Positions 7,930-16,500 of a stretch of DNA of 32,319 nucleotides are shown here, one piece after another (within the stretch, counting starts at the first letter, position 1; every line of letters begins with the position of its first letter). A program made the position numbers and the translations under genes. The DNA comes from DASZHJ01 sp035604335 (lineage in GTDB: Bacteria; Pseudomonadota; Alphaproteobacteria; ATCC43930; CGMCC-115725). Under the pieces are notes generated by a model. That model did no database searches, was not told where the DNA came from, and worked only from the letters and a program-made list of their open reading frames with translations. The DNA is taken from positions 1 through 32,319 of the forward strand of contig DATNIT010000180.1 in NCBI GenBank assembly GCA_035604335.1, written 5' to 3'.

Positions 7930-9549
7930 TCAATCTTTCGGGCGGTGGATGACGGGGCGGCCGAAGAGATAGCCCTGCCCGTAGTCGATGCCGAGATCGC
8001 GATACCGCTCGGCTTCGGATTCGGTTTCGATCATCTCGGCGATCGCGAGGATGTTGTTCTCGCGGCAGAAGCCCGAGACGTAGCGCAGGAACGAGCGGTC
8101 GCGCTCGTTGTTGAGCGCGTCTCGGCCGAAGGCGCCGTCGATCTTGACGAAATCGACGGGAATGCTGCGCAGGTAATGGAAGGAATTGGCCCCTGAGCCG
8201 AGATCGTCCAGGCAAAAGCGGAATCCGCGCTGACGCAAATCCTGCACCACGCGGTTGACGGATTCGACCTCGCCCAGGATCACGGTCTCGGTGAGCTCGA
8301 ACATGAGGCGGGTCGGATCGGCCTTGCGCGCCTCCAGGAGCGCCGACAGCCGGCCGGCAAAGCCCCGGGTCTCGAGCGACCGGCCCGAGAGGTTCACCGC
8401 CACGGCTGGCACGTCCGGCACCCGCGCCGCCAGATGATCGATCGCGCGCGAGCAGATCGCGAGGTCGAAATCGCCGATCATGCCGGCGGCCTCCGATGCC
8501 GCGATGGCCGCGAGCGGCGTCGTGCCGTCGGCGAAACGCACAAGCACCTCCGCATGCTTCACCGTCCGATCCTTGAGATCGACGACGGGCTGATAGGCGA
8601 GGTCGAAAGCGCCGTCCTCGATGATGCGCTCGAGACCGGCGACGCGATCGACCGTGTCGGGAAAAATCACGTCGAGGTCGGCCGCCGGCACGACCAGCGC
8701 CGCCGCCCGATCGCCGCCGGCCGCGAAGCGCTCGATTGCATAGCGCACCACCCGCGCGGCCTTGCGGCCGTGCAATTCGTCCCGGCCCGGCTCCATGGTG
8801 GCGGTGGCGATCGTCGGCCGAGGCGCGTTCGGCGCCATCGCATGAACCAGCGCGAGAACCGCGTCCTGCACCTGCGCGACATCGATCTGTCCGCGATGCA
8901 GCACGCCATATCGGCCGCGTCCGAGATCGCCGACGGCCTCGACGCCGGGCCCGCTCAAGCGAAGTTGGCGCGCGATCGCGGTGGCAAACCCTCCCATCAT
9001 CGCCGATTGTATGTGCCCGGCGAGCGCCGCGAAGCCGACCGCCTCGATGAAGCTGATCCGTAGGCCGCCGGCAAGGTCTTCGGGAAGCCGGCGCATCGCG
9101 AGGGCCGTGAAGACCGGCCGGCTCATCAGGCCGCGCTCGGTCTCGGCGATCAAGCTGAGCGCGCTCGAGCGCTGACCGGAGTCGTCGCCGATGCCGAGAA
9201 ACAGGATCGTGCGCTCCTGCGGCAACCGGCAGCCGCCGAACAGCATGGTCTGTGTGGCTCCGCGGCGCAGACGCACCAGCAGGGGCGAGATCGGATGTCC
9301 CGCGGCGACGCGCGTCGCGTGCTCGCGCACCGCCACGCGATCGGCGGGATCGAAGAGATCGCTCAGCGGCAATCCAACCGGCGAGCGGGCGACGCTCGCG
9401 CCGATCCGGTCGACCGCGCCGGCGATGAACGTGATCGTGCCGTTGTCGTCGAGCTCGACGAGCAGATCCGAGGCAGCGAAGGCCACGGCCACCAGCTGGT
9501 CGCGCTCACCCTCGTAGCCTGCCGTCGTCGTCATGGGCACGCCGCTCAT
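7930..9549 (-). CDS. EAL-domain cyclic-di-GMP phosphodiesterase with N-terminal sensory region
   Basis: The C-terminal 250 residues form an EAL domain predicted to hydrolyse c-di-GMP to pGpG. The signature is EVL rather than EAL (Glu334 in HAEVLVRF). The other catalytic positions are present: Asn in NLSGRSL, Glu in ELTETVIL, the Asp448-Asp449 pair in LDDLGSG, Lys in VKIDGAFG, Glu in AEMIETE and Gln in YGQGYLFGRP. The N-terminal 110 residues look like a PAS fold (SDLLVELDDNGTITFI). The middle 150 residues do not resemble an intact GGDEF domain, as no GGDEF motif is visible. No membrane helix is seen, so the protein is probably cytosolic. The start is uncertain: ATG 9549, ATG 9534 and TTG 9582 are all possible and none has a strong ribosome site. 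Confidence 0.88.
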   Translation of the reverse strand: MSGVPMTTTAGYEGERDQLVAVAFAASDLLVELDDNGTITFIAGAVDRIGASVARSPVGLPLSDLFDPADRVAVREHATRVAAGHPISPLLVRLRRGATQTMLFGGCRLPQERTILFLGIGDDSGQRSSALSLIAETERGLMSRPVFTALAMRRLPEDLAGGLRISFIEAVGFAALAGHIQSAMMGGFATAIARQLRLSGPGVEAVGDLGRGRYGVLHRGQIDVAQVQDAVLALVHAMAPNAPRPTIATATMEPGRDELHGRKAARVVRYAIERFAAGGDRAAALVVPAADLDVIFPDTVDRVAGLERIIEDGAFDLAYQPVVDLKDRTVKHAEVLVRFADGTTPLAAIAASEAAGMIGDFDLAICSRAIDHLAARVPDVPAVAVNLSGRSLETRGFAGRLSALLEARKADPTRLMFELTETVILGEVESVNRVVQDLRQRGFRFCLDDLGSGANSFHYLRSIPVDFVKIDGAFGRDALNNERDRSFLRYVSGFCRENNILAIAEMIETESEAERYRDLGIDYGQGYLFGRPVIHRPKD

Positions 9550-9631
9550 TTGGACTGAAATACCGCCGGTTGCCTGCCCCAAGCCCGGGTGGCCCTCACT
9601 TCTGCCGAACCTAGGACAACAACCCCTAACG

Positions 9632-9644
9632 AACGGTAACCGTT
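9632..9644. promoter_or_regulatory. Inverted repeat upstream of the EAL gene
   Basis: AACGGT and ACCGTT form a perfect 6-bp inverted repeat around a single A, in the 161-base gap between the EAL gene start and the 3' end of the glycosylase gene. It lies about 85-95 bases upstream of the EAL start, where an operator could sit. The surroundings are less GC-rich than the genes. No known regulator can be assigned from this alone, and chance occurrence is not excluded. Confidence 0.25.
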
Positions 9645-9710
9645 AAGACACCATTTACGGTAGAGCGAATTGGCCCGAGCCAAAAGGCCCACCGGTCGGT
9701 CCAGCCGAGA

Positions 9711-10367
9711 TCAGGCTCCGGCGCGATTCGTGTCCAGGTGCTCGTAGAGGTACCAGACCGCAACGCTGCGGTAGGGCCGCCACGGCTTGGCCAATCGCAT
9801 CAACCGCTTCGGCAGCACGCGCCGGCGCAGCCCGTGCACGTCGGCGGCCGCGGCATGAATGGACACGTCGCCCAAGGGCAGCACATCGAGCCGGCCCAGG
9901 CAGAAGATCAGGTACATCTCGGCGGTCCAGCGGCCGACGCCGAGGATTGCGGTCAGCCGCTCGATCGCCGCATCGTCCGAGAGCCGCGGCAGGCGATCGA
10001 AGAACCGGGGATCGTCGCGTGCGATCTCGGCGAGCGCCCGGAGATAGCGCGCCTTCTGGCGCGATACGCCCGCCTGCGCGAAGGCCTTGTCGGGCAAGGC
10101 CAGCACGCTCTCGGGCGTGACGGTGTCGCCGCTGGCGGCGACGATCCGGCCATGGATGGTCGCCGCCGCCTTGATCGAGAGCTGCTGGCCCAGGATCGAG
10201 CGGAACAGGCGCGGGAACCCGCCGGGCCGACGCCGAAGTCCGCAGGGGCCGATCCGACCGATCACCTCGGCGAGACGCAGATCGGCGGCCGAAAGATGCG
10301 CCGCCGCCGCCGTGAGCCTCTCGGCGGCGTGCGCGTCGCGCGCGGGCAAGGCGTGGATTTCGGACAT
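9711..10367 (-). CDS. DNA-3-methyladenine glycosylase II (AlkA-like, HhH-GPD)
   Basis: This is a base-excision repair enzyme that removes alkylated purines. From ATG 10367 the 218-residue protein carries FRSILGQQLSIKAA (the conserved QQxS substrate region of AlkA/MPG-type HhH proteins), the helix-hairpin-helix LTAILGVGRWTAEM, and the catalytic Asp167 in PLGDVSIH. A tail with KPWRPYRSVAVWYL follows, as in AlkA. It lacks the N-terminal AlkA wing domain and any Ada regulatory domain, so it is the short form common in Alphaproteobacteria. The open frame continues upstream of 10367, but that part is antisense to the dehydrogenase gene at 10476 and is not coding. It is divergent from that gene, with about 108 bases between the starts. 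Confidence 0.92.
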   Translation of the reverse strand: MSEIHALPARDAHAAERLTAAAAHLSAADLRLAEVIGRIGPCGLRRRPGGFPRLFRSILGQQLSIKAAATIHGRIVAASGDTVTPESVLALPDKAFAQAGVSRQKARYLRALAEIARDDPRFFDRLPRLSDDAAIERLTAILGVGRWTAEMYLIFCLGRLDVLPLGDVSIHAAAADVHGLRRRVLPKRLMRLAKPWRPYRSVAVWYLYEHLDTNRAGA

Positions 10368-10475
10368 CGTGCCGATCCTAGCGCGACGGCGATCCCGCGC
10401 AACACAAGACGGCCTTTCGCTCGCCCGCGGGACGCGGCACGATCGTCGTGTCCGCAAAAATTCGAGGAGCGAGCC

Positions 10476-11372
10476 ATGGAAATCGGACTGATCGGCACGG
10501 GACGCATGGGCTCCGCCATGGGCGAGCGGCTGATCGACCTCGGCCATCGCCTGACGGTCTGGAACCGGACGGCCGAGAAGGCAAAGGCCTTGCTCCAGCG
10601 CGGCGCGACCTTGGCGCCCTCGCCCGCCGCCGTCGTGCAAGCGACCGAGCTCACGCTCACCATCCTGACCGACGCCAGGGCAATCGAGGCGGTCTACGAT
10701 GGGCCAAACGGGCTCCTCTCCGGCGAGGTCATCGGCAAACTCTTCGTGGACATGAGCACGGTGGCGCCCGAGACCATCCGGTCGCTCGCCGCGCGCGTCC
10801 ATGCCAAGAAAGCCGCTCTCCTCGAATGTCCGGTCGGCGGCACGGTAGGACCCGCCCGCGAAGGCAAGCTCTTGGGCATGGCCGGCGGCAGCACCGCCGA
10901 TTTCGCGCGCGCCCGGCCGGTGCTCGACCAACTCTGCCGGCGCGTGGACCTGCTTGGCCCCAATGGCACGGGATCGGCGATGAAGCTCGCGATCAACCTG
11001 CCGCTCGCGGTCTATTGGGAGGCGCTCGGCGAAGCGGCGTCCTTGGTCCGCGATGCCGGCATCGCGCCCGAGAAGCTGATCGAGATCATGGCCGACAGCT
11101 CGGGCGGCGCCAACGCGCTCAAGAACCGCGGACCAAAGCTGGTGGCGGCGCTTAAGGAAGGACCCAAGGCCGAAGTCGGCTTCGACATCGACGGCATGCG
11201 CAAGGACCTGCGCACCATGCTGGCGGTCGGCAGCGCCATGGGCGTGGAGCTGCCGGTCACCGCGAAGGCGTTCGAGTGCTACGAGGGCGCGGCGCAAGCG
11301 GGCTGGGGCGGCCGCGACGCCTCCAACCTCGTGGTGCATCGGCTGGAGCGGGCGAAGGCGGCGAGGCGGTAG
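10476..11372 (+). CDS. NAD(P)-dependent beta-hydroxyacid dehydrogenase (3-hydroxyisobutyrate dehydrogenase family)
   Basis: The product, 298 residues, is a cytoplasmic oxidoreductase that interconverts a 3-hydroxy acid and its semialdehyde. The Rossmann motif GLIGTGRMGSAM opens the protein. LECPVGGTVGPAREGKL is the substrate-binding region (usually DAPVSGG). Lys170 in GSAMKLAIN is the catalytic lysine, with Asn174 four residues on, as in 6-phosphogluconate/hydroxyisobutyrate dehydrogenases. GAG-GAG at 10464-10469 precedes the ATG by six bases. The substrate could be 3-hydroxyisobutyrate, tartronate semialdehyde or succinic semialdehyde. The TRAP transporter genes follow on the same strand after 132 bases, so it may act on an imported carboxylate, although the gap is wide enough for a separate promoter. 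Confidence 0.9.
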   Translation: MEIGLIGTGRMGSAMGERLIDLGHRLTVWNRTAEKAKALLQRGATLAPSPAAVVQATELTLTILTDARAIEAVYDGPNGLLSGEVIGKLFVDMSTVAPETIRSLAARVHAKKAALLECPVGGTVGPAREGKLLGMAGGSTADFARARPVLDQLCRRVDLLGPNGTGSAMKLAINLPLAVYWEALGEAASLVRDAGIAPEKLIEIMADSSGGANALKNRGPKLVAALKEGPKAEVGFDIDGMRKDLRTMLAVGSAMGVELPVTAKAFECYEGAAQAGWGGRDASNLVVHRLERAKAARR

Positions 11373-11504
11373 TCGCGCCGGACCCGCCAGACTGTGGCGC
11401 CTCGCCGCGGCGATCCGGCAATTCCGGCCCTTGCGGCGCGCCAGGCTCTCCGACACTGTCGCGCTAAGCGGAATCCCGCAATCGAGGAAAGGGAGGCAAG
11501 TCTC

Positions 11505-12527
11505 ATGACGATCACCCGCCGACGGTTCGTGGCGCGGGCAGTGACTGGTGCGGCCGTGGCCATCGCGGCGCCGGCCGTGCTGACCGGGCGCGCCCGCGCG
11601 GCCGAGTTCAGCCTGAAATACGCCAATAATCTGCCGGTCACGCACCCCATGAACACGCGCGCCCAGGAGGCGGTCGCCAAGATCAAGGCGGACACCAAAG
11701 GGCGGGTCGAGATCGAGATTTTCCCGAACAACCAGCTCGGCGGGGACACCGATATGCTGTCCCAGGTGCGCACGGGCGCCATCGACTACTTCACGCTCTC
11801 GGGCCTGATCCTCGCCACGCTGGTGCCGGTCGCCTCCATCAACGGCATCGGCTTCGCCTTCAAGAGCTACGATCAGGTCTGGGCGGCCATGGATGGCGAG
11901 CTCGGCGCCCATGTGCGCGGCGCGGTCGCCAAGGCCGGCCTCCACAGCCTCGACAAGATTTGGGACAACGGCTATCGCCAGATCACCAGCAGCACGAAGC
12001 CGATCAACTCGCCGGACGATCTCAAGGGCTTCAAGATCCGCGTGCCCGTGAGCCCGCTCTGGACCTCGATGTTCAAGGCATTCGAGGCCTCACCCGCCAG
12101 CATCAACTTCAGCGAGGTCTACTCCGCCCTGCAAACCCACATCGTCGAGGGCCAGGAAAACCCGCTCGCCATCATCGAGACCGCGAAGCTCTACGAGGTC
12201 CAGAAATACTGCTCCGTGACCAACCACATGTGGGATGGGTTCTGGATGCTGGCGAACGCGGCGTCGTGGGCGAAGCTGCCGCCGGAACTGCAGGAGATCG
12301 TCGCCCGCAGCTTCAACGAAGCCGCGATGAACGAGCGCGCCGACGTGGCGAAGCTCAACGCCTCTCTCGCGGACAGCCTCAAGGCCAAGGGCATGGTGTT
12401 CAACGCGCCGGACACGGAGCCGTTCCGCGCCGCGCTGAGAAAGGCCGGATTTTACGCGGAGTGGAAGGGCAAGTACGGCGACGAGGCGTGGGCGGTCCTG
12501 GAAAAATACGCGGGGAGCCTCGCCTAA
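11505..12527 (+). CDS. dctP: TRAP transporter substrate-binding protein DctP
   Basis: This is the periplasmic solute receptor of a tripartite ATP-independent transporter, which uses an ion gradient to import mainly organic acids. The 340-residue product starts with a twin-arginine type signal (TRRRFVARAV, then a hydrophobic stretch ending near ARA at 30-32). The DctP fold is evident: LKYANNLPVTHPMN, FPNNQLGGDTDML, KGFKIRVP with the arginine that normally pairs with the ligand carboxylate, INFSEVYSALQTHIVEGQENP, and a late helix of the family. ATG 11505 has GGGAGG at 11491-11496. The open frame extends upstream but without signal or ribosome site. The fused permease gene follows after 27 bases, so receptor and permease form one transport unit. 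The ligand is not readable. Confidence 0.94.
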   Translation: MTITRRRFVARAVTGAAVAIAAPAVLTGRARAAEFSLKYANNLPVTHPMNTRAQEAVAKIKADTKGRVEIEIFPNNQLGGDTDMLSQVRTGAIDYFTLSGLILATLVPVASINGIGFAFKSYDQVWAAMDGELGAHVRGAVAKAGLHSLDKIWDNGYRQITSSTKPINSPDDLKGFKIRVPVSPLWTSMFKAFEASPASINFSEVYSALQTHIVEGQENPLAIIETAKLYEVQKYCSVTNHMWDGFWMLANAASWAKLPPELQEIVARSFNEAAMNERADVAKLNASLADSLKAKGMVFNAPDTEPFRAALRKAGFYAEWKGKYGDEAWAVLEKYAGSLA

Positions 12528-12554
12528 GGCCGCGAGCAAGGGACGCGCGCGGCC

Positions 12555-14387
12555 ATGCGCTTCGAGCGCCTCGACCGCGCGCTCGCCCTTGCGACCGAGA
12601 TCGCGGCGGCCGTGCTGGTGGCGGTCGAGGTCACGGTGCTGCTCGCCGGCGTGGTCTCGCGCTATGTCTTCAACCGGCCGCTGACCTGGTCGGACGAGCT
12701 CGCCTCGATCCTGTTCCTCTGGCTCGCCATGCTGGGCGCGGTGATCGCGCTCCGGCGCGACGAGCACATGCGCCTCACCACGGTGGTGGCGCGGATCCCG
12801 AAGCGCTGGCGGAACGGCTTCGAGACCGTGGCGGCGTTGATCGTCGCGGTGTTCGTCCTCGAGATCATCCTACCGGCCAAGGCCTATTTCGACATCCAGT
12901 GGCCGATCACCACGCCGGCGCTCGAGATCCACGACGGTTTGCGCGTCGCCGCCATCGGCGTCGGCGCGCTCCTGATGATCGTGATCGCGCTCGCGAAGCT
13001 GATCGAGCGCTCGACCGTCGGCGAGGTCGCGGCGGGGCTCGCGATCGTCGGGGCAACCGCCGCGGCCTTTTGGCTCGGGCGGCCGTTCCTGCTCGGCCTC
13101 GGGAACGGAAACCTGGTGGTGTTCTTCGTCTTCCTGGTGGGCGCCTGCGTGCTGATGGGTGTGCCGATCGCCTTCGCCTTCGGCGTTTCCACGCTCTCCT
13201 ATCTGGCGCTCGTCACCCGCGCGCCGCTCACCATCGTGGTGAGCCGCATGGACGAGGGCATGTCGGCGTTGGTCCTGCTGGCGGTGCCGCTGTTCGTCTT
13301 TCTGGGCTTGCTGATCGAGATGACGCGCGTGGCGCGGGTGCTGGTGGATTGCATCGCCGCGCTCATCGGCCATGTCCGGGGCGGGCTCGCCTATGTGCTG
13401 CTGGGCGCCATGTACCTGGTCTCGGGCATCTCCGGCTCGAAGGCCGCGGACATGGCGGCGGTGGCGCCAGTGCTGTTTCCGGAAATGCAAAAGCGTGGCG
13501 CCGCGCCGGGCGAGCTCGTGGCGCTGCTGGCCTCCTCCGGCGCCATGGCCGAGACGATCCCGCCGAGCCTGGTCCTCATCACCATCGGCTCGGTGACCGG
13601 CGTCTCGATCGCCGCGCTCTTCACGGGGGGATTGCTGCCCGCCGCGGTGGGCGCGCTGGCGCTGGTGATCGTGGCGGGGTTTCGTTCCCGGGGCGACGAT
13701 CTGAGTCAGGTGCGCCGCGCCTCGCTCGGCGAGATCGGCCGGCGCTTCGTGATCGCGATCCCGGCGCTCGCCTTGCCGGTCCTGATCCGGCTCGTGGTCG
13801 CCAAGGGTGTCGCCACCGCGACCGAGGTCTCCACCGTCGGCATCGCTTACACGATCGTGGTGGGCGCGACCGTCTATCGCTTCATCTATGGTCCGGTGGA
13901 GTGGCGGCGGCTCTATCCGATCCTGGTGGAGACGGCGGCGCTCTCCGGCGCGATCCTGCTGATCATCGGCACCGCCACGGCGATGGCCTGGGCGCTGACC
14001 CAGTCGGGGTTCTCCCGGGCGCTTGCGACCACGATGGCGGGGATGCCGGGCGGCCAGCTCGGGTTCCTCGGCATCTCCATCGTCGCGTTCGCCGTGCTCG
14101 GCAGCGTTCTCGAGGGCATTCCCGCGATCGTGCTGTTCGGGCCCCTGCTGTTCCCCGTCGCGCGCGCCGTCGGCGTCCACGAGGTGCATTACGCGATGGT
14201 GGTGATCCTCGCCATGGGCATCGGACTCTTCGCACCGCCCTTCGGCGTCGGCTTCTATGCCGCCTGCGCCATCGGCCGCGTTCCGCCGGATGCCGCCATG
14301 GGCCGCATCTGGCCCTACCTCGGCGCGCTTCTGGTCGCGCTGGTGATCGTGGCCCTGATCCCCTGGATCTCCACCGGCTTCCTCTGA
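12555..14387 (+). CDS. TRAP transporter fused permease (DctQ-DctM)
   Basis: One 610-residue membrane protein combines both TRAP permease subunits. Residues 1 to about 170 are DctQ-like: four helices with the family motif RYVFNRPLTWSDELA near residue 36. From about 180 onward is the DctM-like subunit, with roughly twelve helices and the characteristic GISGSKAADMAAVAPVLFPEM segment (loop and re-entrant region) and AETIPPSLVLI, repeated in the second half as GMPGGQLGFL and LEGIPAIVLFGPL. The joining region is hydrophobic. Fused QM permeases are known in the family, so this is a variant and not an error. It shares a transcript with the receptor gene just upstream and converges on the CoA-transferase gene 12 bases downstream. 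Confidence 0.93.
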   Translation: MRFERLDRALALATEIAAAVLVAVEVTVLLAGVVSRYVFNRPLTWSDELASILFLWLAMLGAVIALRRDEHMRLTTVVARIPKRWRNGFETVAALIVAVFVLEIILPAKAYFDIQWPITTPALEIHDGLRVAAIGVGALLMIVIALAKLIERSTVGEVAAGLAIVGATAAAFWLGRPFLLGLGNGNLVVFFVFLVGACVLMGVPIAFAFGVSTLSYLALVTRAPLTIVVSRMDEGMSALVLLAVPLFVFLGLLIEMTRVARVLVDCIAALIGHVRGGLAYVLLGAMYLVSGISGSKAADMAAVAPVLFPEMQKRGAAPGELVALLASSGAMAETIPPSLVLITIGSVTGVSIAALFTGGLLPAAVGALALVIVAGFRSRGDDLSQVRRASLGEIGRRFVIAIPALALPVLIRLVVAKGVATATEVSTVGIAYTIVVGATVYRFIYGPVEWRRLYPILVETAALSGAILLIIGTATAMAWALTQSGFSRALATTMAGMPGGQLGFLGISIVAFAVLGSVLEGIPAIVLFGPLLFPVARAVGVHEVHYAMVVILAMGIGLFAPPFGVGFYAACAIGRVPPDAAMGRIWPYLGALLVALVIVALIPWISTGFL

Positions 14388-14399
14388 GGCGCACACCAC

Positions 14400-15620
14400 C
14401 TAGAGTGCGCTGCCGGCCACCAGCCCCTTGTCGTGGAGCGCGCCCACCTCGCGCTCGCTGAGCTTGAGCACGCCGAGCAGGATCTCGTCCGTGTGCTCGC
14501 CGAGGATGGGCGCGCGGGGCACCGTGCCGCGCGGCGACGCGCCGAAATCGAGCGGATTGCCGGCGGCGAGATAGGAGCCGATACCGGGCTGCTCGATGCG
14601 CTCAAACATCGGATTGGCCGGCGAGACCCGCGGGTCCTCCCGCACCATCTGCTGGAACGTCTGATACGGCCCCCAGCAGACGCCGGTGCTTTCCAGCGCC
14701 GCCGCGGCGTCCGCGAAGTCATGCGCCGCGAACCAGCGCTCGAGGATCGCGGCGATGGCGGCGCGGCCCTCGTAGCGGTCGCCTTCGCGCGAGAAGTCGA
14801 GATCGAGGGCGCGCGCCGCGAGCTCGAATTTCTCGGCCAACCCGGTCGCTTTCTTGAGCGCCTCCCATTGGCCGCGACTGATCGCGACCACCATCACGCG
14901 CCGCCCATCCTTCGTCGCGAAGTCGCGGCCATAAGCGCCGAATACGTCGTTGCCGTAATGAGGGCGATGGGCGTCGTTGATCTCGACGTCGGCGATGTAG
15001 CCGAGCGCGCCCGCGGTCGCGAAGGCGACGTCGGAGAGCGCGATGCGCACGAGCTGGCCCTCGCCGGTGAGGCGCCGGTGTCGCTCGGCGGCAATCAGAC
15101 CGAGCGCGGCACTCTGCCCGGTCACGAGGTCCCAGGCCGGCACCACGTTGTTGACGGGACCGGCAACATCGGTGGGGCCGGTGACGAAGGTGAAACCGGC
15201 GGCGGCATTGACGGTGTAGTCGAGCGCAGTACGCCCCGTGGAATCGCCGACGATATTCACCATCACGAGGTCGCTCCGGCGCCGCTTGAGCGCGGCGTAG
15301 TCGAGCCAGCCGGTGGCAGGAAAATTCGTGAGGCAGAGGCCGGCGTACTCGCCGGGCGCGGTGATGAGCGCCGCCGCGAGCTCGCGGCCCTCGGGCTTGG
15401 CGATATCGATGCGGATCGAGCGCTTGCCCTTGTTGAGTCCCACCCAGTAGAGGCTCTTGCCGTCCTTGGTGACCGGCCAGCGCTGCGCGTCGAGACCGCC
15501 GGCCAGAGGATCGATGCGGATGACGTCGGCGCCGAGCTGGGCGAGCGTCATGCCCGCCGACGGTGCCGCCACGAAAGCCGCGCTCTCGACGACGCGCAGG
15601 CCCGCGAGCACGCCGCTCAT
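14400..15620 (-). CDS. Type III (CaiB/BaiF) CoA-transferase
   Basis: The enzyme moves CoA between carboxylic acids through an aspartyl-CoA mixed anhydride. The 406-residue protein begins with the family signature LAGLRVVESAAFVAAPSAGMTLAQLGADVIRIDP. The predicted catalytic aspartate is Asp134 in TALDYTVNAAAGF, at the place of the D in the usual 'YD..xQAxxG' motif. ATG 15620 forms an ATGA overlap with the stop of the hydratase gene, so the two are translationally coupled. Members paired with FAS1-like hydratases include mesaconyl-CoA C1-C4 transferase and itaconate CoA-transferase, which suggests a branched C5 dicarboxylate or similar acid as substrate. That is inference, and AMACR-type racemase activity is a less likely alternative. 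Confidence 0.9.
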   Translation of the reverse strand: MSGVLAGLRVVESAAFVAAPSAGMTLAQLGADVIRIDPLAGGLDAQRWPVTKDGKSLYWVGLNKGKRSIRIDIAKPEGRELAAALITAPGEYAGLCLTNFPATGWLDYAALKRRRSDLVMVNIVGDSTGRTALDYTVNAAAGFTFVTGPTDVAGPVNNVVPAWDLVTGQSAALGLIAAERHRRLTGEGQLVRIALSDVAFATAGALGYIADVEINDAHRPHYGNDVFGAYGRDFATKDGRRVMVVAISRGQWEALKKATGLAEKFELAARALDLDFSREGDRYEGRAAIAAILERWFAAHDFADAAAALESTGVCWGPYQTFQQMVREDPRVSPANPMFERIEQPGIGSYLAAGNPLDFGASPRGTVPRAPILGEHTDEILLGVLKLSEREVGALHDKGLVAGSAL

Positions 15621-16465
15621 GCCGCGAGCACCGCCTCCGCCACCATCGCCGCGGAGCCCTCGGGGTTGACCGCGACCAGGCGGACGCTGCGCCCGTCCGC
15701 CGCGGGCCAACCGCGCACGCTGAAGGGATTGGGCGAGAACAGCGGCCGCTTCGCCCGGAACGAGAACTCCGCCACCCGAGCCTGCGGCCGCTCCCGCCGC
15801 AGGAGATCGAGCAGCAAGGTCGCGATCAGCGGACCGTGCACGATGAGTCCGGGATAGCTCTCCTCCTGCGTCACGTAGGGATAGTCGTAGTGGATCCGGT
15901 GGCCGTTGAACGTGAGCGCGGAGTAGCGGAACAGCATCACCGGATCAGGATTGACCACGCGTTCCCACGGCGCCGGCTCGACCGGCTCCGGCACGGCCTC
16001 GCCGCCGCCGGGACCGCGATAGACGAGATCCTGGGTCTCCTCCAGCGCGACCGCGCCGCCGGCGGAGAAGCGGTGACGCACCGTCACGAAGACGAGATCG
16101 CCGCTGCGGCCCTGCTTGCCCTCGACGCCGAGAATCTCCGAGACGCGCGTCACGGTGTCGCCGATGCGAAGCGGCCGGAGGAATTTGAGGCGGCCGCCCG
16201 CGAACATCCGACGCGGCAGCGGCACCGGCGGCAGGAATTTGCCGCGCGCGGGATGCCCGTCGGGCCCGACGTCCGCCGGCCTTACCGCCGTCAGGAAATA
16301 GAGCCGGTGCCAGTTGGGCGGCAGCTCGTCGCCGGCCTTGTAGGGAGGATCGTCGCGATCGATCGTCGCAGCCAGCAGCGTCGGCGCTACCGGCGTCAGC
16401 ACGTCGGTCAGCGTCTGGGTGCGGCCCATATATTGGCGCAGCGCCGCGAGCTCGGTCAGGTCCAT
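15617..16465 (-). CDS. FAS1-like/MaoC hydratase, mesaconyl-C4-CoA or itaconyl-CoA hydratase type
   Basis: This is a double hot-dog enoyl-CoA hydratase of 282 residues. The N-terminal half carries the MaoC N-terminal (FAS1-like dehydratase) domain, with FLPPVPLPRRMFAGGRL near 80-95. The C-terminal half has the hydratase 2 pattern in FNGHRIHYDYPYV, with predicted catalytic His192 and Asp194, followed by PGLIVHGPL. This layout is that of mesaconyl-C4-CoA hydratase of the 3-hydroxypropionate bicycle, of itaconyl-CoA hydratase and of mitochondrial HTD2. ATG 16465 follows a GAGAGG sequence. It is coupled by an ATGA overlap to the CoA-transferase gene, so the product probably hydrates the CoA ester made by that enzyme. 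No citramalyl-CoA lyase is present in the window to complete such a pathway. Confidence 0.87.
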   Translation of the reverse strand: MDLTELAALRQYMGRTQTLTDVLTPVAPTLLAATIDRDDPPYKAGDELPPNWHRLYFLTAVRPADVGPDGHPARGKFLPPVPLPRRMFAGGRLKFLRPLRIGDTVTRVSEILGVEGKQGRSGDLVFVTVRHRFSAGGAVALEETQDLVYRGPGGGEAVPEPVEPAPWERVVNPDPVMLFRYSALTFNGHRIHYDYPYVTQEESYPGLIVHGPLIATLLLDLLRRERPQARVAEFSFRAKRPLFSPNPFSVRGWPAADGRSVRLVAVNPEGSAAMVAEAVLAA

Positions 16466-16500
16466 GGTCTCGGGCCTCTCAATCCCGCCCCTGTCCGTGC

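Noticed and set aside
10368..11945. Upstream extension of the AlkA-like frame giving 744 codons, an apparent fusion
   Set aside because: The extra 526 codons are antisense to the dehydrogenase and dctP; AlkA homology begins only at ATG 10367.
12870..14399. 509-codon minus-strand frame
   Set aside because: Antisense to the TRAP permease; extremely rich in Asp, His, Arg and Gln as expected from reversed membrane codons.
11960..14461. 833-codon plus-strand frame
   Set aside because: Alternative frame of dctP and the TRAP permease, arginine/glycine-rich with no hydrophobic segments or domains.
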